From positions 1,124-8,680 of the forward strand of contig DKKP01000346.1 of assembly GCA_002455335.1 (NCBI GenBank): DNA of 7,557 nt, in the 5' to 3' direction. Within the stretch, counting starts at the first letter, position 1. The number at the start of each line of letters is the position of its first letter. Below, in pieces: positions 5,532 to 7,557 of the stretch. The notes under the pieces are model-generated. The model saw nothing but the letters and a program-made list of their open reading frames with translations, did no database searches and had not been told where the DNA came from. This DNA is from Anaerolineales bacterium UBA6663 (GTDB lineage Bacteria; Chloroflexota; Anaerolineae; Anaerolineales; UBA6663). Made by a program: the position numbers and the translations under genes.

Positions 5532-6782
5532 ATGCGCATCACGCTCCTGGCCCTTGGTTCGCGCGGAGACGTTCAGCCCTTCGTTCCGCTCGGCGCCGCC
5601 CTGCGCGAGCGTGGGCACCGCGTGCGCGTGGCATCGTTCGAGATGTTTCGGCCCCTTTTCACAGGTGCCGGGCTCGGGTTCCACGCGATCGCCGGTGACG
5701 CTCAGGCTCTGGTTTCTGCTGCAAGCGAAGGGATGTTGACCGGCGGGCGCAATCCGCTCACCGCGTTCCTGGCGTTGCGGCGCTCGTATGCGAGGCTCGC
5801 CGACGGTATCGGGCGCGATCTGGCCGATCCCGCACTGGCTGACACCGAGCTCATCCTCAATCAGCTTCCTGGCAATATCTACGGCGCTGACCTGGCCGAG
5901 CGTCTTGGCATTCGCAGCCTGGCGCTCGGCGTATTGCCGCTGACCCGCACCCGCGCCTGGCCGATGTTGGCCTTTCCGCCGGCGCCGACCACCCTGCCCG
6001 CTTACAACCTGTTCTCGTACCGGCTGGCCGAAGGGTTGCTCTGGCAGCTCTTTGGCTCCGCTATCCAGCGCTGGCGTAAAGCGCAGCTGGGCTTGCGCCG
6101 CCTGCCGGCGCTCGGCCCCTGGGCCGAGCGCCGGGCATCGCCGATGATCTACGGGTTCAGTGAACACGTCGTGCCCCGCCCGCCGGATTGGGGCGATCAA
6201 ATCGCGATCACGGGTTGGTGGCTGCCGCGCTGGCCCGATTGGCGGCCGTCCATAGACTTGCAGCGCTTCGTCGAAGACAGCGACCCGCCGGTCTACATCG
6301 GCTTCGGGAGCATGCCGGTGAGCGATGCGGCGGGCCTGACCCGCACGATCGTCGACGGTGTGAGGTTGAGCGGGCGACGAGCCGTGTTGAACGCGGGCTG
6401 GGCCGGGCTGGGCGGCGAGCTGCCGGCGAGCATCCTGGGCATCGACCAGGCCCCCTATGACTGGCTGTTCCCGCGGATGTCGGCCGTGATCCACCATGGC
6501 GGCTCAGGCACCGTCGGCTTCGGGCTGACGCACGGGCGGCCGTCGCAGATCGTGCCGTTCGGCTTCGACCAGTTCTTCTGGGGCGCCCGTATCCGCGCGC
6601 TGGGCAGCGGCCCGCCGCCTCTTCCGATCCACCGGTTGACGCCGCAGCGTCTGGCGGATTCGATCACACGGCTGACGCGCGATCCCCGACTGCGCGAGCG
6701 CGCGTCAGCGCTTGGCAGGATTATGCAGGCCGAGGACGGTCCAACCGTGGCCGTGAGCCGGATCGAGTCGCTGGCAGGATGA
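5532..6782 (+). CDS. GT-B glycosyltransferase, UGT / sterol-glucosyltransferase-like
   Basis: This 416-residue protein probably transfers a sugar from a nucleotide-sugar to a lipid or small hydrophobic acceptor. The N-terminal domain opens with LALGSRGDVQPFVPLGAALRERGH (6-29), the classic GT28-type start of the GT1/GT28 superfamily. The C-terminal nucleotide-sugar domain has YIGFGSMP (255-262), HHGGSGT (321-327), P342 and DQ at 346-347, then the LGSGPPPLPIHRLT stretch (357-370) common in sterol or macrolide glucosyltransferase-like enzymes. No signal peptide or clear membrane helix is present, so it is likely cytoplasmic or peripherally membrane-bound. The acceptor cannot be told from sequence. 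ATG 5532 directly precedes the conserved first strand; the frame upstream (to 5421) overlaps cysS and is low-complexity. It follows the cysS stop by 16 nt, so co-transcription is likely, though a functional link to cysS is not implied. Confidence 0.9.
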   Translation: MRITLLALGSRGDVQPFVPLGAALRERGHRVRVASFEMFRPLFTGAGLGFHAIAGDAQALVSAASEGMLTGGRNPLTAFLALRRSYARLADGIGRDLADPALADTELILNQLPGNIYGADLAERLGIRSLALGVLPLTRTRAWPMLAFPPAPTTLPAYNLFSYRLAEGLLWQLFGSAIQRWRKAQLGLRRLPALGPWAERRASPMIYGFSEHVVPRPPDWGDQIAITGWWLPRWPDWRPSIDLQRFVEDSDPPVYIGFGSMPVSDAAGLTRTIVDGVRLSGRRAVLNAGWAGLGGELPASILGIDQAPYDWLFPRMSAVIHHGGSGTVGFGLTHGRPSQIVPFGFDQFFWGARIRALGSGPPPLPIHRLTPQRLADSITRLTRDPRLRERASALGRIMQAEDGPTVAVSRIESLAG

Positions 6783-6800
6783 GCCCAAAAGCCCAGTCGC

Positions 6801-6806
6801 TATAAT
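6801..6806 (+). promoter_or_regulatory. -10 element of a leaderless promoter for the membrane protein gene
   Basis: A perfect TATAAT lies exactly 6 nt before GTG 6813, with the same spacing as at radA. No recognisable -35 is found 16-18 bp upstream; that region overlaps the glycosyltransferase stop codon. There is no Shine-Dalgarno sequence. The predicted transcription start is the GTG itself. Confidence 0.65.
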
Positions 6807-6812
6807 GCCAGC

Positions 6813-7557
6813 GTGCGCTCGTCATCGACAACCCGTGCGGCGGCCGAGAACCCGCGTCGCGAACGCAACGACTGGGCATGGCTGGCGCTGTTCGTGGCCC
6901 TCCTGCCCGCGCTCGCGCGCTGGTGGCTGAGCGCCCTGCCCGGCGGGCCCGACCAGGCCATCCATGTCTTTCGCGCCGTGGAGCTCGACTGGGCGATCAG
7001 CCAGGGCGTCTGGTATCCGCGCTGGTCCGCCGATCTCGTTTACGGCTACGGCTATCCGCTGTTCAACGTCTACGGCCCAGGCGCACAGTACCTGATCGTG
7101 TTGCTGCACAGGCTGGGCCTGAGCTTCGTGTCGGCGACGTTGGCGGCGTTCGCGCTGGCCGACATGCTCGGCGCATTCGGCGCATTCGCCTTTGGGCGTG
7201 CGTTGTTCGGGGCGCGCGGCGGGCTGCTGACCGCGGTGGCGTATGCGTATGCGCCATACGTGTTGATGTCGCTGCACCGCGGCGCGTTGCCCGAGGCGCT
7301 GGGGTTAGCATTGCTGCCCTGGCTGCTCTGGTCGCTGTGGGAGCTACATCGATTGCCCGGCGCCTTGAAGCTCGCACGGGCGGCGGCCCTGTTCGCGGCC
7401 TTCCCGTTCATCCACAATCCCTCGACGGCCCTGGCGGGTGGCTGCGGTGCCGCGCTGATCATCGCGCTGAGCCTGGTCGTTCGCGGGCGCGAGCGGTGGC
7501 GCTCGACGACAGCGTGTCTCGCCGCGCTCGCGCTCGGGCTCGTCGTGTCGGCCTGGT
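6813..7557 (+). CDS. Multi-pass membrane protein, PTPS_related / GT-C-like family, 3' end outside window
   Basis: The frame is open from GTG 6813 to the window end (248 codons plus one base). After a basic N-terminus (about 1-20), hydrophobic stretches at about 21-42, 91-106, 107-130, 136-152, 160-178, 187-200, 206-223 and 232-248 indicate a polytopic inner-membrane protein. The first outer loop has PDQAIHVFRAVEL (46-58), WYPRW (67-71) and GYGYPLFNVYGPG (78-90), and later RGALPE (156-161). These match the Chloroflexota-rich membrane family I know as the 6-pyruvoyl-tetrahydropterin synthase-related domain (PF10131). That family name is misleading: the D...H pair in the first loop and the topology resemble GT-C glycosyltransferases, so a role in lipid-linked sugar transfer or envelope polysaccharide is a reasonable guess. 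The adjacent glycosyltransferase fits this. GTG is chosen from the leaderless promoter; no SD supports another start. Confidence 0.8.
   Translation, partial: MRSSSTTRAAAENPRRERNDWAWLALFVALLPALARWWLSALPGGPDQAIHVFRAVELDWAISQGVWYPRWSADLVYGYGYPLFNVYGPGAQYLIVLLHRLGLSFVSATLAAFALADMLGAFGAFAFGRALFGARGGLLTAVAYAYAPYVLMSLHRGALPEALGLALLPWLLWSLWELHRLPGALKLARAAALFAAFPFIHNPSTALAGGCGAALIIALSLVVRGRERWRSTTACLAALALGLVVSAW

Noticed and set aside
5451..6497. 348-codon minus-strand frame across the glycosyltransferase
   Set aside because: It is the shadow of the glycosyltransferase, Gln/Arg/Ala-rich, with no motifs or supported start.

Overview
The window is a high-GC bacterial chromosomal segment (roughly two-thirds G+C by eye) with tightly packed genes. 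The gene content points to Chloroflexota: a DUF3298-type lipoprotein with a Pro/Thr/Ser-rich spacer, a YacL-like PIN/TRAM membrane protein, a GT1/GT28-type glycosyltransferase, and a large PTPS_related-type membrane protein. This phylum assignment is inference from gene style, not proof. No phage, insertion sequence, CRISPR array, tRNA or rRNA was seen.

Layout. Positions 1-31 hold an intergenic repeat-like fragment. A lipoprotein gene (46-945) reads leftward. A 150-bp divergent spacer follows, and every later gene reads rightward: radA (1096-2538), a PIN/TRAM protein (2902-4008), cysS (4058-5515), a glycosyltransferase (5532-6782), and the first 248 codons of a multi-pass membrane protein (6813 to the window end). 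The order radA - PIN/TRAM (yacL-like) - cysS is a thinned version of the Bacillus cluster clpC-radA-disA-yacL-ispD-ispF-gltX-cysE-cysS. Here disA, ispD, ispF, gltX and cysE are absent from between them.

The most interesting part is the 363-bp gap between radA and the PIN/TRAM gene. It carries a strong sigma-70-type promoter (2603-2631), then about 264 nt of leader with several predicted helices. The leader ends in a 17-18 bp hairpin plus T-rich tract that stops just before a GGAGG ribosome binding site. This looks like a transcription attenuator or orphan riboswitch for the PIN/TRAM gene, or a roughly 240-nt small RNA with its own terminator. I do not recognise the RNA as a known class.

Two genes (radA and the last membrane protein) have a perfect TATAAT exactly 6 nt before the start codon and no Shine-Dalgarno sequence, so they are probably expressed as leaderless mRNAs. 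The lipoprotein and PIN/TRAM genes instead have GGAGG sites. The PIN/TRAM gene, cysS and the glycosyltransferase probably form one transcript (gaps 49 and 16 nt). The membrane protein gene has its own promoter 18 nt after the glycosyltransferase stop.
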